Shown: positions 8,380 through 18,485 of the stretch, piece after piece | Numbering within the stretch: the stretch's first letter is position 1 | Layout: each line of letters opens with the position of its first letter | Assembly: GCF_021535045.1 (NCBI RefSeq) | Contig: NZ_CP091056.1 | Coordinates: 2,170,001 to 2,234,000, forward strand | Length of the DNA: 64,000 bases | Reading direction: 5' to 3' | Source of the DNA: Ornithinimicrobium sp. INDO-MA30-4 | GTDB lineage: Bacteria; Actinomycetota; Actinomycetes; Actinomycetales; Dermatophilaceae | The notes under the pieces: generated by a model | Seen by the model: only the letters and a program-made list of their open reading frames with translations | The model's database searches: none | Told to the model about the DNA's origin: nothing | Program-made: the position numbers and the translations under genes

Positions 8380-8524
8380 AGTTCATTTTGGCTTCTGCCT
8401 GCCTCGCCGTAACGTGACTCGATGCGTCTCATTCTGGGGGTATGTCACACCCCAATGATGGGATGCGTATGTCTCCAGCGCCCCTGCGCGGAGACCGCCC
8501 GCGAGGCCTGGTGAGGAGTCCTGA

Positions 8525-9904
8525 ATGTCGCTGAGTGAGTTGGAGAGGCAAGACTTCGGGCCTGTCCCCGACGGCCCGCCGCAAGACCGAGTGCCACCCC
8601 AAGACGTCGCCGCAGAGCAGAGTGTTTTGGGCAGCATGCTGCTCTCCAAGGACGCCATCACCGAGTGTGTCGAGCTCGTCCAGTCTCAAGACTTCTATCG
8701 CCCAGCGCACGAAATGATCCACGCGGCAATCAGTGAGTTGTACGGGCGTGGTGAGCCTGTTGACGCCATCACGGTCAGCGATGAGATGTCCAAGCGCGGC
8801 GAATTGCAGCGAGTGGGTGGCACGGCCTACCTGCACCAACTGATCGCGTCGGTGCCGACCGCTGCTAACGCCTCTTACTACGCCCAGATCATCACCGAGC
8901 GCGCCATGCTGCGCCGGTTGGTAGATGCTGGCACCAAGATTGTGCAGTTGGGGTATGCCCGCGAGGGTGGCGATGTCGAAGAGATCGTCAACGCTGCGCA
9001 GGCCGAGATCTACGCCGTGGCTGATCAGCGCTCGGGGGACGACTATCACGCACTCGGAGAGTTGCTGGAGGGGACGCTCGACGAAATCGAGCACAACTCT
9101 GGGTCCACCGGCGAGATGTCGGGTGTCCCCACCGGGTTTGCGCGACTTGATGAGTTAACGAATGGTCTGCACCCGGGCCAGATGATTATTGTCGCGGCCC
9201 GTCCGGCTGTCGGTAAGTCGACATTTGCGTTGGATATTGCACGATCAGCAGCGATCAAAAATAATATGGCCACAGTGGTGTTTTCGCTCGAAATGAGCCG
9301 CAGCGAAATCACTATGCGCTTGCTTTCCGCCGAGGCTGAGATCCCGTTGCAAAACCTGCGAAAGGGCGGCCTGGAGGATCACCATTGGACGAGGCTAGGC
9401 GAAACACAGGGCCGACTAGGTGAAGTCCCGCTGTATATCGATGACAGCCCCAACATGGCGTTGATGGAGATCCGGGCTAAGTGTCGCCGACTCAAGCAGC
9501 GCAACAACCTCAAACTTGTTGTGATCGACTATTTGCAGTTGATGAGTTCGGGCAAGCGCGTTGAGTCACGTCAGCAAGAGGTCTCTGAGTTTTCGCGTGC
9601 ACTCAAGCTGCTGGCCAAGGAGCTGGAAGTGCCAGTTATTGCGCTCTCCCAGTTGAACCGTGGACCTGAGCAGCGCAATGACAAGAAGCCGCAAATGTCA
9701 GACCTTCGTGAGTCAGGCTCTATTGAGCAGGACGCTGACATGGTGATCTTGCTGCACCGAGAGTCGATGTATGACCGAGATTCAGAACGTGCTGGCGAGG
9801 CTGACGTCATCGTCGCGAAGCACCGAAATGGTCCCACCGACACAATTATCGTCGCCTTCCAGGGGCACTACAGCAAGTTCAGCAACGCAGCTCAGGACTT
9901 CTAG
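8525..9904 (+). CDS. dnaB: Replicative DNA helicase DnaB
   Basis: The 459-residue hexameric helicase has the N-terminal DnaB domain (PPQDVAAEQSVLGSMLL), and a RecA-like C-terminal domain with Walker A ARPAVGKST near residue 230, Walker B VVIDYLQLM near 340, and the arginine-finger region SDLRESGSIEQDADMV. Residue order is unbroken and there is no intein, unlike many actinobacterial dnaB genes. It unwinds DNA at the fork and works with primase. DnaA boxes upstream suggest replication-linked control. Confidence 0.96.
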   Translation: MSLSELERQDFGPVPDGPPQDRVPPQDVAAEQSVLGSMLLSKDAITECVELVQSQDFYRPAHEMIHAAISELYGRGEPVDAITVSDEMSKRGELQRVGGTAYLHQLIASVPTAANASYYAQIITERAMLRRLVDAGTKIVQLGYAREGGDVEEIVNAAQAEIYAVADQRSGDDYHALGELLEGTLDEIEHNSGSTGEMSGVPTGFARLDELTNGLHPGQMIIVAARPAVGKSTFALDIARSAAIKNNMATVVFSLEMSRSEITMRLLSAEAEIPLQNLRKGGLEDHHWTRLGETQGRLGEVPLYIDDSPNMALMEIRAKCRRLKQRNNLKLVVIDYLQLMSSGKRVESRQQEVSEFSRALKLLAKELEVPVIALSQLNRGPEQRNDKKPQMSDLRESGSIEQDADMVILLHRESMYDRDSERAGEADVIVAKHRNGPTDTIIVAFQGHYSKFSNAAQDF

Positions 9905-9914
9905 GAGAAGACCA

Positions 9915-10247
9915 ATGATCAACACCTCGCTCACCGCACTAGCGCGTGAACAACTCGAACTCGCGCGAGCCGCGAGCAGCGGTCGAAGCAGCAACACGGT
10001 TTTTGGCGGCCGTCAGCACCAGTTGCGCCAGACAGTCATTGCTTTGATGGCCGGAAGAAAACTTGATGACCACGCCAACCCCGGTGAGGCTACAGTGCAC
10101 GTAGTCCAAGGGCGCGTCCGCCTAGAGACAGGCGAAAACGCGTGGGAAGGAGCATCGGGGCATCTCATCGAGGTGCCCAATGCGAATCACTCACTACTGG
10201 CCATCGAAGACTCCGTCATCCTCCTGACCGTGGTGCTGCGCCACTGA
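9915..10247 (+). CDS. Small cupin-domain protein
   Basis: ATG 9915 follows AGGAGA eight bases upstream and ten bases after the dnaB stop. The 110-residue product has one cupin barrel with GRKLDDHANPGEATVHVVQG and PNANHSLLAIEDS. The first motif has a His and a Glu that could bind metal, but the canonical GX5HXH is incomplete. It may bind a small ligand or metal. It is probably cotranscribed with dnaB. No specific substrate can be named. Confidence 0.75.
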   Translation: MINTSLTALAREQLELARAASSGRSSNTVFGGRQHQLRQTVIALMAGRKLDDHANPGEATVHVVQGRVRLETGENAWEGASGHLIEVPNANHSLLAIEDSVILLTVVLRH

Positions 10248-10330
10248 CACCCATCAAGGGACGTACCCGCTGAATGAATCGGCGTCGTTACGAGTGGACA
10301 GACTCCGAGGTTCAGCGCTTGTACCTCAGT

Positions 10331-10480
10331 TCACAGGCCTCGGCCACGACCGGTGAACCGGCTCACGATCCGACCGATACCGCTTGTGGTCGGTGACCCG
10401 CTGCCGTGAGTTGTCGGCCCGGGTGACGTGGTGCGCCGGCCGCCAGTGAGACGGCGCGTGAAATTCGAGATTAGACCCAT
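10331..10480 (-). CDS. Small arginine-rich basic protein
   Basis: A perfect AGGAGG lies five bases before ATG 10480, and 49 codons follow before TGA. The product has eight arginines, no lysine and no acidic residue. Two similar short basic segments (NFTRRLTGGRR near the start and SRFTGRGRG at the end) flank a Thr/Ser/Gly/Pro middle. It could bind nucleic acid or membranes. It is an orphan between the cupin and pirin genes. I recognise no family; the strong ribosome site is the main support. Confidence 0.55.
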   Translation of the reverse strand: MGLISNFTRRLTGGRRTTSPGPTTHGSGSPTTSGIGRIVSRFTGRGRGL

Positions 10481-10658
10481 GGTTTCCTCCTGTTAGTGAC
10501 TGTTCGTTGACCATATCTGGTGCAGCGTTCTACGGCAGCCCGAAACGTTCCGGCCCCCGCCCCTTCATCCTTCGCCGTATTTGAGTATTCCGCATAGCGT
10601 TGCTGACTTTAAGTCAGGCGTGCGAAGGAGATTGCTTGGTAGTAGTGCTGACTGCGCA

Positions 10659-11644
10659 CTAGGACCGGGGTCGAATGCGGACACCTGGCAGTGGCGGGGC
10701 TGGCAACGGTCCCTCAGGATCGCCGCTAGGTAGGCCGTACCAGGGACGGCCGGGCAACGCCTCACCCTCGGCGACATCAATCTCGCGCTGCCAACGTTGT
10801 CGATAGGTCTCCACGTCTTCGTGGGTGCGGCCGATGAAGTTCCACCACATCACGATCCGCTCTCCGAGCGGTTGACCGCCGATCAAGATAAGACGAGTAT
10901 CGGAGCCTGTGGCCGTGAGAGAAACCTGGGGCGTGCCGGTCGGAACGTAGCCCAGGTGATCGGACGGCAGGGCCTGTCCATCGATGCGAACTTCGCCAGA
11001 GTCAAGCAAAATGCCGTGCTCGAAATCGGCATCGAGGTCAAGGGTGAGGGTGCTGCGCGGTTCGAGTCGGATTTCGGCTCCCAACAGTGGGCTATGCGTG
11101 GCTACCGTAGATGTTGAACCAAGCAGACTGCCCAAAAACACCTGAGCCTGCCACCCGTCACCGGCTACAACTGGGGGAATGTGGTGGTCAAACCTGGGAT
11201 CAATAAAGCGCGCCCGCTCTGGTAGCGCCAGCCACAGTTGGACACCGTGTAGCACACGAGTGTCTGCTGTGGAGCGCTCGGGTGACTGATGCCCCGACCT
11301 GCCGTCATGAGATTGAGCTCACCGGGTCGCACCATCGCGTGCGTGCCCACGCTATCTCGGTGTTCGACCTGCCCGGAAAAGAGCCAACTGACGGTGGACA
11401 GTCCGGTATGCGGGTGCGGAGGCACCTGCATACCGCCAGTGGCCAGCACGTCATCCGGTCCATAGTGATCGACGAAGCACCACGCCCCGATGAGTGAACG
11501 TTTGCGCTGGGGCAGGGTTTGTCGAACGGTCATCGCCCGGGGACCACCTAGCGGCACATCGCGTGGGGTCAAGACCTCCAACCCGTTGCAGCGCGGCCCG
11601 GATGCGAGGGCCACTTCTTGGGGGCGGGGCTCAGGATTGGTCAC
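10659..11644 (-). CDS. Pirin-family protein, one frameshift
   Basis: The N-terminal cupin carries the pirin metal motif PPHPHTGLSTVSWLFSG and the E of GELNLMTAGRGISH; the C-terminal cupin carries VMWWNFIGRTHEDVE, a typical pirin stretch. The frame breaks near 11275: adding one base turns SHPSAPQQ into SERSTADTR and leads into LHGVQLWLALP. Repaired length is about 328 residues. Pirins bind Fe and act as quercetinase-like enzymes or redox regulators. It diverges from the universal stress gene, which suits a redox-stress role. Confidence 0.85.
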
Positions 11645-11778
11645 ATCAATAACCTAGCTGCCGCTCGAATGGCGCCCGAGAACGAGATCACGACAAGGAC
11701 TTTGGCCCCTACCCCCACACGATCCTCCGTGCGAGGGTGGAGGATTGGCCACCCGCACGCTCGAAAGGACCCGTCGTG

Positions 11779-12692
11779 ATGGGAACAACTCAAGATCCGA
11801 TTGTCGTGGGGTATGACGGATCTACCGCGTCCGAAGCTGCGCTGAAATGGGCAGCAAAGGCCGCCCATCAGAGTGGGATGAGCCTACTCATCATGCATAC
11901 CGCCGACCTGTTCGACGACAGCCAAGATCCGAACGGTGGCCTATCGAACGGTGCAGACGTCGAAGCTGAGGCGAAGAGCATCGCAGAGCGGGGAAGCGCG
12001 ATCGTGCGAGAAGCCATGCGGGACCTGCCCGTCCAAATTGGTGGTGCATTCTTCAGCGCGCAGACCGATGTGCAGGAACTGTCTGCCAGTACGCCGATGG
12101 TGGTGTTGGGCAACCACGGCGAGAGCCGGATCAACACGCTTGGTTTAGCCGCCGCCGCCTACGCCATCATCGGATATGCCCACTGCCCAGTTGTCATCGT
12201 CCAAGATGGAACCAGCGAACTGCCGGGTCCGGGCCGACCGGTGGTCGTTGGAGTCGCTGATGACTCTGACCGGGTCGTCGATACCGGAGCGTACTTAGCG
12301 CAAAGATGGGGAGCACCGCTTTTGTTGACCACCACGTGGTCTGCCGAGCGCACCGAATCTGGCGACCCCACCGAGTCTTCGCAGGCCAAGCAAACCAACC
12401 GCAAAGCGGCGGAGCGAATTCGTGCGACCCACGAGGACCTCAACATCACGGGTGTCGTGCTCAAGCAGAACCAGTTGAAGGACTCACCCAGAGTGCCAAC
12501 AACGGTGGGCTGCTCATCCTTGGTGCCCGAGTCCACAGCCTGGCCGGTGCTGTTCTTGGTTCGACCAGCCTGGGCATGCTTTTTCAAGGGAAGATCCCTG
12601 TCATGATCGTCGATTCAAACACTGACCCCACTTATTCGGTCCTGTTCAGTCTGACTGCACACGTTCGCGATAGCGCTCAAGCGCGTTCATAG
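11779..12692 (+). CDS. Tandem universal stress protein, one frameshift
   Basis: ATG 11779 follows GAAAGGA. Two UspA domains are present: the first starts IVVGYDGSTASEAALKWA and has an ATP-loop GNHGESRINTLGLAA; the second starts PVVVGVADDSDR. Near 12490 the frame breaks and the second domain ends in another frame as LGARVHSLAGAVLGSTSLG and PVMIVDS, giving about 304 residues. The second domain's ATP loop is less regular. The final 47 bases overlap the convergent antiporter gene. Stress survival is the family role. Confidence 0.82.
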
Positions 12693-13907
12693 CCGGTGGG
12701 GCGGCCGCGCCGTGCAGCACGATAGAGGAGACGATGACCAGCGAGACCGCGGGCCACAGGGCCCACCCGTCATCCTGACTGAAGTACTCCATGGCGTAGC
12801 ACAAGTAATACAGCGAGCCCACGCCGCGAACACCGAACGCCGCGACGACCCACCGTTCACCGCGCAGCAAGCGCTTATCGCCAATCAGGAGATCCCGGCG
12901 GCCAACGGCCTGATCACGAGCAACACCACCGCTGCTACGCCGACATGCGACCACTGCAAACGGGGGACCGCGTCAGAAATGAACGAGATCCCAATGACCA
13001 GGAGTACCAACAGGGTGAGCAAATGCTCGGTCCGCTGGATGAACTCGTGGAAGCGTGCATGGTGCTCGTTGCCCCGCTCGGCCGATCGAATGCCCAATGC
13101 CGCAAAGAACACGGCCAAGAAGCCCCAGCCACCCACGAGTTCACCGACGCCGTAGGACATGAGCAGGGTCGCTACTGCACCTGCGGGTTCGGCATAGCGA
13201 ATGAGTTGATGGTCTCCGACGCGCAAGCGGTATAGGGCCTCTCCGCCGAGCCGCCCCAGCACCCATCCGGTCACCGCGCCAATGACGGTCTTACCCACCA
13301 GGTCCCAGGCCACCCAATTCCAAACCCATTCTTCGGGTGCTCCTCGGGCAGCGAGGTAAATGGCGAAGTAGATGAAAGGGAAAGCAAGGGCATCGTTGAG
13401 TCCAGCCTCGGAAGTGAGAGCGAAGCGCGCCTCATCAGTTTCGTCGTCGGCACTTTCCCCCAAACTCGGCCCTTCCACCTGAACATCTGCAGCCAGCACG
13501 GGATCGGTGGGGGCCAGGATCGCACCGAAAAGAATAGCGACCGCTGGTGTCAGTCCCAATGCCCACCAACCCAGGAGGGCGACGCTGACAATGGCCAACG
13601 GCATACCCACCGCCAGGAGCCGCCAGGTGGTGGACCATCCGCGGAACGTCAGTGGACGGTCTAGCGCTAACCCGACGCCGTAGAGCGCCACGATAACGGT
13701 GATTTCGGCCATTCTTTCGGCAATTTCGGGACGCTCAATCACATTGACAAGCTCAGACTCAGCGGGAATCAGCCAACCAATCAACATCCCCACACCTACG
13801 ACGACCATTGGCGCTGACAAGAGCTTTTGGGTGAGTAGTCCTGGCAGAATCGAGCCGATCAATAGCGTCGCTCCCACTACCGCGTAGATCAGATCGACAT
13901 TAGCCAC
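12646..13907 (-). CDS. CPA1-family Na+/H+ antiporter (NhaP-like), one frameshift
   Basis: Eleven or twelve membrane segments, with the family motifs LAPTDPVLAADV (TDP in the ion site) and SEAGLNDALAFPFIY (ND pair). Near 12890 the frame breaks just after IRPLAAG and resumes as RLLIGDKRLLRGERWVVAAF, which carries the conserved GVRGVGSLYYL helix. Repaired length is about 420 residues. It exchanges Na+ or K+ for H+ to control internal pH and salt. Convergent with the stress protein gene. Confidence 0.85.
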
Positions 13908-13976
13908 TGCCTAAGTATGCGGCTCCCACTCCCGTTACCGGCAAGGAGGGTGCAGATGGTTCCCCGCCCCTCTCAA

Positions 13977-14686
13977 TCAGTGGGGCAACGGCTCCTGTGG
14001 CTCGTCTGCGCCCTCGGGTGGTTCGGTCCGGCACAACGAGTCCCAGTCGGCGGTGAGCAGGTCTTGAGGGCCATCGACAATGAGGACAGCTCCGGCATCG
14101 CGCAGCTCTTGCACGCCGAAGCCACCGGAGCGGACTGCCACGCAGGGCGCACCCATCCGGGCGGCGGAGGCTACGTCATATGAAGTGTCGCCGACGAGGA
14201 TCGCGCGCTCACCCCCGCTTGGCGCAGGGCAACCTCGAGTATGTCCGGCGCTGGCTTGGACTGCTCGGCGTCGTCAGAAGTGGTGACAGTGCTCAACGCG
14301 TCGTCGGGCAGGTCGAGCAGTTCGATGACGTGATCGGTGAACCGCTTTTTCCCCGAGGAGGCTAGGGCGACTCGCAGCCCGCGCTTGCGCAGCATAAGGA
14401 CCAGGTCACGCGCCCCGTCTAGTAGTCCGACCTCGTCAAGGAGGTGGGAATACTCCTGCTCCCACCTGGCTCGTAAATCGTCGCCAAGACGGGCCTCCAC
14501 GTCGTCGTCGGTCACGACAGCAACTAACTTGTCCCCGCCCATGCCGATCGCCCGGTGCACCCGCCACAGAGGCGGAGTGAGGTCGAAGTGGGCGAAGGAC
14601 CGCGACCACGCCAGGGCGTGGTGGTAGGTCGAGTCGGCCAGAGTGCCGTCAACGTCCAGTAAGACAGTATCGCGTGTCGGAGTCAT
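13977..14686 (-). CDS. HAD-superfamily phosphatase, one frameshift
   Basis: The HAD motif I VLLDVDGTLADS is at residues 8-18, motif II at ALASSGKK, and motif III at SKPAPDILEVAL. A G run near 14212 lacks one base; adding it gives GERAILVGDTSYDVASAARM with motif IV GDTSYDV, and an end at 13977 after 236 residues. The cap domain lies between motifs I and II, as in phosphoglycolate phosphatase and beta-phosphoglucomutase. Substrate not readable. Confidence 0.85.
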
Positions 14687-14729
14687 TCCTCCTGTTTACC
14701 CGATTGCCAAGCTCTCGCGCAGCATTTCG

Positions 14730-16451
14730 TTACTCGGGAGAGACCGCAAACTCCTTCATCTTCGCGATCGCGAAGCCCCACCCCTGCTCAAGGGTTGGTT
14801 TCGGCGGCAGGGCGATCTCGTCCGGGTTGGTCACAACATCTAGCAGCACTGGACCTGGGTGGGCCAACGCCTCTACTACCGCACCGTCGACGTCGTGTGG
14901 GTTAGTGACTCGAATCCCTCGCATTCCGATGGCCTCGGCAACCTTGGCAAAGTCGGGATTGTTCAGCACGGTGCCGAACTCGGGCAGACCGACCTGCTCC
15001 ATTTCGAGCTTCACCATGCCGAGTCGCCCATTGTTGAAGACGAAGATCTTGACCGGAAGCTCTTCGGAAACGGCCGTGATCAGGTCACCCATCAGCATCG
15101 AGAGACCACCGTCTCCACAGAAGGCGATTACTTGCCGGTCACGATCCAAGGCCTGGGCCCCCAGTGCCATCGGCATCGCGTTGGCCATTGAGCCCAAGTT
15201 GTACGATCCGAGGAGCCGCCGATCGCTGCTCATCCGCACGAAGCGGCTCAGCCAGACCGTCGACATACCGGTGTCGGTGGTGAAGATCGCGTTGGAGTCT
15301 GCGTGCCGCTCAACGACATCCGCCAGCAACTCTGGTCGGATCAATTCATCGCGGTTGTCGACCTTGCCTCGCAGCAGCCCGACCTTCTTTTGTCGTAATC
15401 GGGGTCGGTGAAGTGGGCCTGACCGCTGCCCCACGACGCGTAGGCCTTTCGCGCCGCATCAAGGTGATCGCGATCGCGCTTTGCGTCCAACAACGGCAGC
15501 AGTGCATCAAGCGCGAGGCGAGCATCGCCGACCACCGGGTAATCGACAGGCGTTCGGCGCCCGATGTGGGCTCCGCGGACGTCAAGTTGCACCACGATCT
15601 TGCCGGTGGGCAGGAACTCCGGGTAGGGAAAGTCCGTGCCAATAAGCACCAACACGTCGCAGGAGTCGAACGCAAGAGCAGTCGCCGGATTGCCAATCAG
15701 TCCAGACTGGCCGACCTCATAGGGATTGTCATCGTCGAAGCCCTCTTTCGCCTTCAGTGAGAGCACCATCGGGGCCGCGAGGTGCTCGGCGGCCTGCAGC
15801 ACTTCCGTGCGAGCGTGGCGTGCTCCCAAACCGACGAGGAACGTCACCGAGTCGGCGCCGTTGATGGCCTCGGCTGCTGCTTGCACCGCTTGGGGAGCGG
15901 GCGCCGCCACCGGCTGGGCTTTCGCAAACTGTGGGACCGGGGTGTTCTTGGGCACTTCTAGTCCGCCGATATCTCCCGGAAGCGTTAGCACGGCAACCCC
16001 CGCTCGGACAGCGCGGTATTAACGGCCTGCTCAAGAACACCAGGCAGTTGGTCCACGCTGGTTACTGTCTGACAGAAGACCGACACATCGGCGAAGAGCA
16101 CATCGTTGTCGACCTCCTGAAAGAAGTCTGATCCCATTTCCTCCCGCGGCACCTGCCCGCAGATCGCCAGCACCGGAGTATGAGACTTTTGGCGTCATAG
16201 AGGCCGTTGAGGAGGTGAATTGCTCCGGGTCCGACCGTGCCGGCACAGACGGCGAGATCGTCAGTCAGTTGAGACTGGGCAGAGGCCGCGAAGGCCGCGG
16301 CTTCTTCGTGGCGGACCCCGACCCACTCAATGCGGTCCTCACGGCGGATCGCATCCGTAACCGGGTTGAGCGCGTCTCCCACGACACCCCACACCTGACG
16401 GACACCATGCTCGGCTAGGGAATCAATCAGAAGTTCAGCCACAGTTGTCAT
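14730..16451 (-). CDS. poxB: Pyruvate dehydrogenase (quinone), three frameshifts
   Basis: This thiamine-diphosphate enzyme oxidises pyruvate to acetate and CO2 at the membrane. The N-terminal domain has VGVRHEEAAAFAASAQSQLT (catalytic Glu in RHEE), then GDIGGLEV, and the C-terminal domain has the ThDP motif CGDGGLSMLMGDLITAV with NNG further on. Frame breaks lie near 16190, 16010 and 15395; the last is an A run one base short (DKKKVGLLRGK restored). Repaired length is about 574 residues, equal to E. coli PoxB (572). With phosphoketolase at 31.2 kb it gives a second route to C2 units. Confidence 0.88.
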
Positions 16452-16522
16452 AGCGTCAAATTAACATCTTGGTCCTGCTGCCAGCGGGGAGACCTAGCGC
16501 CGCCACACAATGTCGCTTGAGA

Positions 16523-17241
16523 TCAGGAGCGGTATTCGGGGTTTTCGTAGTCGAAGCGCTCACCGTCGCTCCACGCTGGGCGGACGTTGCCATAAGCCGG
16601 GATGCCGCCAGCAGCCTTGAGCGCCTTGGCCAGGTGCATCAGGTTCCAGGTCATAAATGTGGTGTTCCTGTTGGTGAAGTCGTTCTCGGGGCCGCCGCTT
16701 CCTCGTCGAGGTAAGACGGGCCGGGCCCTGCCTCGCCAATCCAGCCAGCATCGGCCTGGGGTGGGATGGCGTATCCAACGTGGCCGAGGCTGTAGAGGAT
16801 ATTCATCGCACAGTGCTTGATGCCGTCCTCATTGCCAGTAAGTAGGCAGCCAGCGACGCGGCCGTAGAAGATCGATTGGCCCTGATCGTTGAGCATGCCC
16901 GACAGCGCATAGAGACGCTCAATGATGATCTTGGTAACGCTGGAATTGTCGCCGAGCCAGATGGGGCCACCGATCACCAGGATGTCACTGTCGAGGATCC
17001 CTGGGTAAAGGTCTGGCCAGGCGTCCTTTTCCCAGCCCTCTTCCTTCATATTCGGGTAGACGCCGATGGCGATATCGTGATCGATGGGCCGGATGACGTC
17101 GACCTCAATACCGTTCTTGCGCATAATTGCGGCGCTCGCGTCGATCAAGCCCTGAGTATGGCTCATCGCGGGACTCTTTTTGAGCGTGCAGTTGAGGAAG
17201 GTCGCTTTAAGGCCGGTGAAGTCAGCGTCGGGGGAGGTCAT
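16523..17241 (-). CDS. NADPH-dependent FMN reductase-like flavodoxin-fold protein, one frameshift
   Basis: ATG 17241 gives a start at MTSPDADFTGLKATFLNCTL, where NCTLKKSP is the flavin phosphate loop. ILVIGGPIWLGDNSSVTK is the second flavin-binding stretch. Near 16703 a base is lost and the protein continues as GSGGPENDFTNRNT and ends in EYRS, about 239 residues. Proteins of this kind reduce quinones, FMN or nitro compounds. No operon partner is obvious. The gene upstream of it (on the minus strand) belongs to the small-peptide operon. Confidence 0.75.
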
Positions 17242-17332
17242 GGCCTTAGCCTCATGTATGGCACCCAGGGGCGCAACTGATTTTGCTTGATGCGTCAGTG
17301 GAAGCAAACTCAAACAACGCCAGCCGCTACAC

Positions 17333-17503
17333 CTATCTAGGCGCTCGCGCTAAGCACCAGAGCGCCAGCGTGTAAACCGTTATTCTCAGACCTCCGGATA
17401 ACGAGGGGGCGATCTGTAGGAAGATGTACAAGACCAAAGCAGTGACAACTATGGACGGTACGCTTTGCCTCCAGGTGAAGATAGTTTTCGAGGTCTGATT
17501 CAT
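17333..17503 (-). CDS. Small hydrophobic protein, last gene of the peptide operon
   Basis: The 56-codon frame has a basic, Gln/Ser/Thr-rich N-terminus, a membrane segment at about 16-34 and a second weaker one at 41-52 with a Trp-Cys and an Arg-rich tail. Ribosome site is weak (TTGGA). It lies 42 bases after the preceding small gene on the minus strand. No family recognised. It may be an immunity or accessory peptide of the operon, judged only by position and size. Confidence 0.4.
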   Translation of the reverse strand: MNQTSKTIFTWRQSVPSIVVTALVLYIFLQIAPSLSGGLRITVYTLALWCLARAPR

Positions 17504-17545
17504 TGGATCCAAACTAGATTAAATAATTTGCGGAGCAGTGAAAAT

Positions 17546-17738
17546 CTACTCTCGACTTATTATTCCGCTTAGGAGCGCGTATAAGAAATAGGCTAAAGAT
17601 ACTAGCGCGAGCGTTCCGAAGATCACCAATTCAACGGTGCTTGTACTGATAATCGCAAAGCGCAAAAACTGCAAATCCACAGGAAAACGTGATGAGGAGG
17701 GCTATCTTGTTGACCTTCCTTCTATCCGGCGACATCAC
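17546..17738 (-). CDS. Small two-helix membrane protein, one frameshift
   Basis: A perfect AGGAGG lies six bases before GTG 17738. The frame starts MMSPDRRKVNKIALLITF, then breaks at a run of five T near 17660; removing one T continues as VLRFAIISTSTVELVIFG and ends in SGIISRE, 63 residues. There are two membrane segments, the second at about 37-57. Local base use is AT-richer than flanking genes. Position after the bacteriocin-like gene suggests immunity; that is inference. Confidence 0.5.
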
Positions 17739-17762
17739 GAATAGCCTCCTGAGTCGGTCGAC

Positions 17763-18044
17763 CTAGCATGATTCTGAGATTCCCCGTCCGGTCTGGGCTG
17801 CAGCACCGAGGGCCGCATAGTGGCCCACTACTGCCCAGGCTAGACCCACTCCCGTAGCTGACGTGGCAAGTCCAACCCAGGACTTCACCATGCCTACGGC
17901 AGCCACTCCTCCCCAATAAATTGTCTCTCCACAAGACGCGGCCCCGGTGGAGTCGGTTTGGTTGGTTGGGTTGCAGCCGGAGTGCCTGAGTGGCTGGATT
18001 TCAGCGCGCTGCACTAAAGTTAGTGCGGCCCATGTCTTACTCAT
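17763..18044 (-). CDS. Bacteriocin-like peptide precursor
   Basis: ATG 18044 overlaps the preceding stop by eight bases (ATGAGTAA), so translation is coupled. The 93-residue product has a polar first 37 residues with no signal peptide, then a hydrophobic glycine-rich C-terminal part of 56 residues that starts and ends with cysteine (38 and 93). GxxxG-like repeats (GVAAVGMVKSWVG, GVGLAWAVVGHYAALG) suit helix packing in membranes. A leader-plus-core peptide that is cut before CGETIYWGG and closed by a terminal disulfide is a reasonable model. No named family is recognised. Confidence 0.55.
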   Translation of the reverse strand: MSKTWAALTLVQRAEIQPLRHSGCNPTNQTDSTGAASCGETIYWGGVAAVGMVKSWVGLATSATGVGLAWAVVGHYAALGAAAQTGRGISESC

Positions 18045-18471
18045 TTCCACTCTTACTTAAAAATCTGTCTCCCAGAGCTTTCCTCAATTCATGCGAGCGC
18101 AGCATAGCTGTCAACGTCGCGATAGAACCGACTCCGACTAAACCTAGTGAAAATAGAAAGAACCATAGCGTCCATGCTCCTCGCACATTTGGTTCTTCAC
18201 CTGAGAATAGAATTCCTCCCATTCCAGCGAAAATCGCGCTAATGCCTCCAAGGAACATGGAAGTATACCAATTGCGAACAGCCCCTAAATCAGTGACCCT
18301 GAATATCAAAACTGGGACCACAAAGGCAAAAGCCGCAAAACCGGCGATCGCGAAGGATAGAGGAAAAGAATAGCCTGCGTCTTCAACTCTGCGACCAACC
18401 GCCGAACCTATTAAACCTGCACCGCCCGAAATTATAAGAATATTGATGTAATCTCGTGAATTCATATTCAT
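18037..18471 (-). CDS. Four-helix membrane protein of the peptide operon
   Basis: GGGAGGTGG lies just before ATG 18471, 14 bases after the previous stop, so I take that start over one eight codons earlier. The 144-residue product has four hydrophobic segments (about 8-22, 38-60, 74-92 and 102-124) and a charged C-terminus (RSHELRKALGDRF). No family recognised. It could export or protect against the peptide encoded next. Confidence 0.5.
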   Translation of the reverse strand: MNMNSRDYINILIISGGAGLIGSAVGRRVEDAGYSFPLSFAIAGFAAFAFVVPVLIFRVTDLGAVRNWYTSMFLGGISAIFAGMGGILFSGEEPNVRGAWTLWFFLFSLGLVGVGSIATLTAMLRSHELRKALGDRFLSKSGNE

Positions 18472-18485
18472 GTCACCACCTCCCT

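Noticed and set aside
8295-8524. Replication origin
   Set aside because: Three DnaA boxes are present but no AT-rich unwinding element, dnaA or dnaN is in the window; control of dnaB is the simpler reading.
14730-16451. poxB as a decayed pseudogene
   Set aside because: All three breaks are single-base run changes with full homology on both sides and a correct total length; sequence error fits better.
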